Below are positions 62,660 through 64,000 of a stretch of DNA of 64,000 bases, in pieces; within the stretch, counting starts at the first letter, position 1; the number at the start of each line of letters is the position of its first letter. Made by a program: the position numbers and the translations under genes. The notes beneath the pieces were generated by a model. It saw nothing but the letters and a program-made list of their open reading frames with translations. It did not search any database and had not been told where the DNA came from. The DNA comes from Tubiluchus corallicola. Lineage: Eukaryota > Priapulida > Priapulimorpha > Priapulimorphida > Tubiluchidae. The DNA is taken from positions 124,001 to 188,000 of the forward strand of contig JAQGDQ010000149.1 of assembly GCA_030141605.1 (NCBI GenBank), given 5' to 3'.

Positions 62660-62745
62660 GTATGCAGTCTGGATTTGAACCAGGGACCTTCTGCTTACCT
62701 GCAGTCCAAAGTTCATCACTCACAGCTCAGCTTTCTAATAAACTT
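62660..62745 (-). repeat. tRNA-like element
   Basis: On the minus strand GGTCCCTGGTTCAAATCCAG is a good B box in a T-arm with CCTGG/CCAGG-type pairing. It is preceded by an anticodon-like CTGCAGGTAAGCAG and an A-box-like GAGCTGTGAGTGATGA. It is similar in the T-arm region to the element at 46.8 kb. Confidence 0.5.
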
Positions 62746-63214
62746 GACACTAAAATTATAACAACTAATTACGCATAAGTAGTTAACTGTCTGTGCACAA
62801 CATTTCGATAGGCGATTTCAGCTCAGAAATCTCGTTTAGCAAATAGCATTTTTCTAAATCAAAACATATTCAGTTTTGATTTTTTTTAATTTTAATAAAA
62901 TGATAAAAAGGCAAGAAAAAATAAAAGAAATGAAGGAACGAAAAACAGTATTTGAAAAATTTGTCCAAATTTAGACCCCTTTTTCTGATAATCACATTTC
63001 CTTCCTTTTGGTCTTACTTTGTTTTAAAAATTTTGTAATTGAAGATTTATACTCGATCATTAGGTGATATTTAAGGAATTAAAATTACTTTAATATAAGG
63101 ATTATGCCTAAACTAAAATAATAATAAGCACCAATTACTTAACAGTTGTTAGAGATCTGGCATCTTGAAGTGCTGTAAATTATTAGGATTGAATGAAGGC
63201 CTATATCTTGTTCA

Positions 63215-63285
63215 CAAGGCGCTGTGTGGTTAAGTGATCACGTCGTAAATCAAAGGTCTTGGTTCAATCCCGAATTTTTGGCATT
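63215..63285 (+). repeat. tRNA-like element (SINE head)
   Basis: TGTGTGGTTAAGTGATCACG resembles a D-arm with A box, and GTCTTGGTTCAATCCCGA a T-arm with B box at the usual spacing. The anticodon stem is poorly paired, so it is a tRNA-derived repeat and not a gene. Confidence 0.5.
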
Positions 63286-63665
63286 TCATAATTTTATAAT
63301 TGTGAACTCATTTCATTATCAGCTTGAAAATTAGCTCTTTTTGTTTGGCTTAGTGTTTATGGCACATGGTTTCTCACGGTCTCGGAGTAATTGCGATTAC
63401 CATCATCATGCTGCATACTGTCATTATATTCCAGCGAACCTTGTTCTTAATCTGCCCATAGCCCTCCCACGATTGTGTGCTCTTTTAGCTTTCAATTTCA
63501 TTTTGACATACATTTTTAGCTGCAGTGATAGCGCTTGGTAACTGCACAGGCAAGTTACGCTCTGATTACTGAAGATTACTGCTACCAGTAAGTGATGTTG
63601 TAATCACCACGGTATACAATACTTTCATTCTTGCCTGCTTTACTCTCCTTGCAACTAGTCCACTG

Positions 63666-63690
63666 ACATACATACATACATACACACCTT
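63666..63690 (+). repeat. (CATA)n microsatellite
   Basis: Five consecutive CATA units followed by CACACC. Confidence 0.85.
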
Positions 63691-64000
63691 GTGCGCAGCA
63701 GAATAATTATGAATGCATCTGTCATTCGCCTGTGGTTACTAAATTCGGCATTAAACTTCTTTAGTACTAATTAACCAGCACAATAGCCACTGTTTCACTA
63801 AATGGTCTTGACATTAACTTTAATTAGCGCTTACTAATGCTAATTAGCGGCACGTCGTGTGAAATAAGCTGCCAACAGCAGTAATTGCTATCATCATTTT
63901 CCCGCTAAAAATTTTATCACTTTAATTAATCCCATTGTTTTTTTTGCAATTTTGTGCAATGAGATACCATAGTAAATTCAAAAGTATATTTGTACTTTCT

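Overview
This is a nuclear segment from an invertebrate animal. Genes are split into short exons with GT-AG introns, coding density is low, and the introns and spacers are AT-rich and full of transposon remnants (non-LTR, BEL/Pao, hAT-like), tRNA-like repeats and microsatellites. The phylum cannot be fixed from the sequence alone. Four genes were rebuilt exon by exon, with reading phases that agree at every junction.

Layout: (1) 214-3348, minus strand, the 5' four coding exons of an eIF4E2/4EHP-type cap-binding protein; the gene runs off the left edge. (2) 5111-10850, minus strand, a complete nine-exon RagA/RagB GTPase (311 aa). Its last intron holds a 1.3 kb palindrome. (3) 10851-11107, a short CpG-containing spacer that looks like a bidirectional promoter. 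(4) 11108 or 16872 to 36266, plus strand, an extended short-chain dehydrogenase of the dihydroflavonol-reductase-like type. It has two phase-compatible first exons, a long charged C-terminal tail, and a six-copy 331-bp tandem array that repeats the 3' end of exon 6 with its splice donor. Its introns carry a non-LTR retrotransposon and two hAT-like MITEs. (5) 39363-44690, plus strand, a complete four-exon EIF1AD gene (173 aa). Its first intron holds a BEL/Pao remnant on the minus strand and a second non-LTR fragment. (6) 44691-64000, a gene-poor, repeat-rich stretch: a duplicated repeat split by a younger retrotransposon fragment, inverted arrays of about 140-bp units, long microsatellites and tRNA-like elements.

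RagA (mTORC1 amino-acid signalling at the lysosome), 4EHP (cap-dependent repression) and EIF1AD (an eIF1A-domain protein) are conserved housekeeping genes. The reductase is an accessory metabolic gene of unknown substrate. Apart from the shared RagA/reductase promoter region, nothing shows that the genes act together. The best candidates for something new are the exon-donor tandem array, the dual first exons with the shared promoter, and the intronic palindrome.
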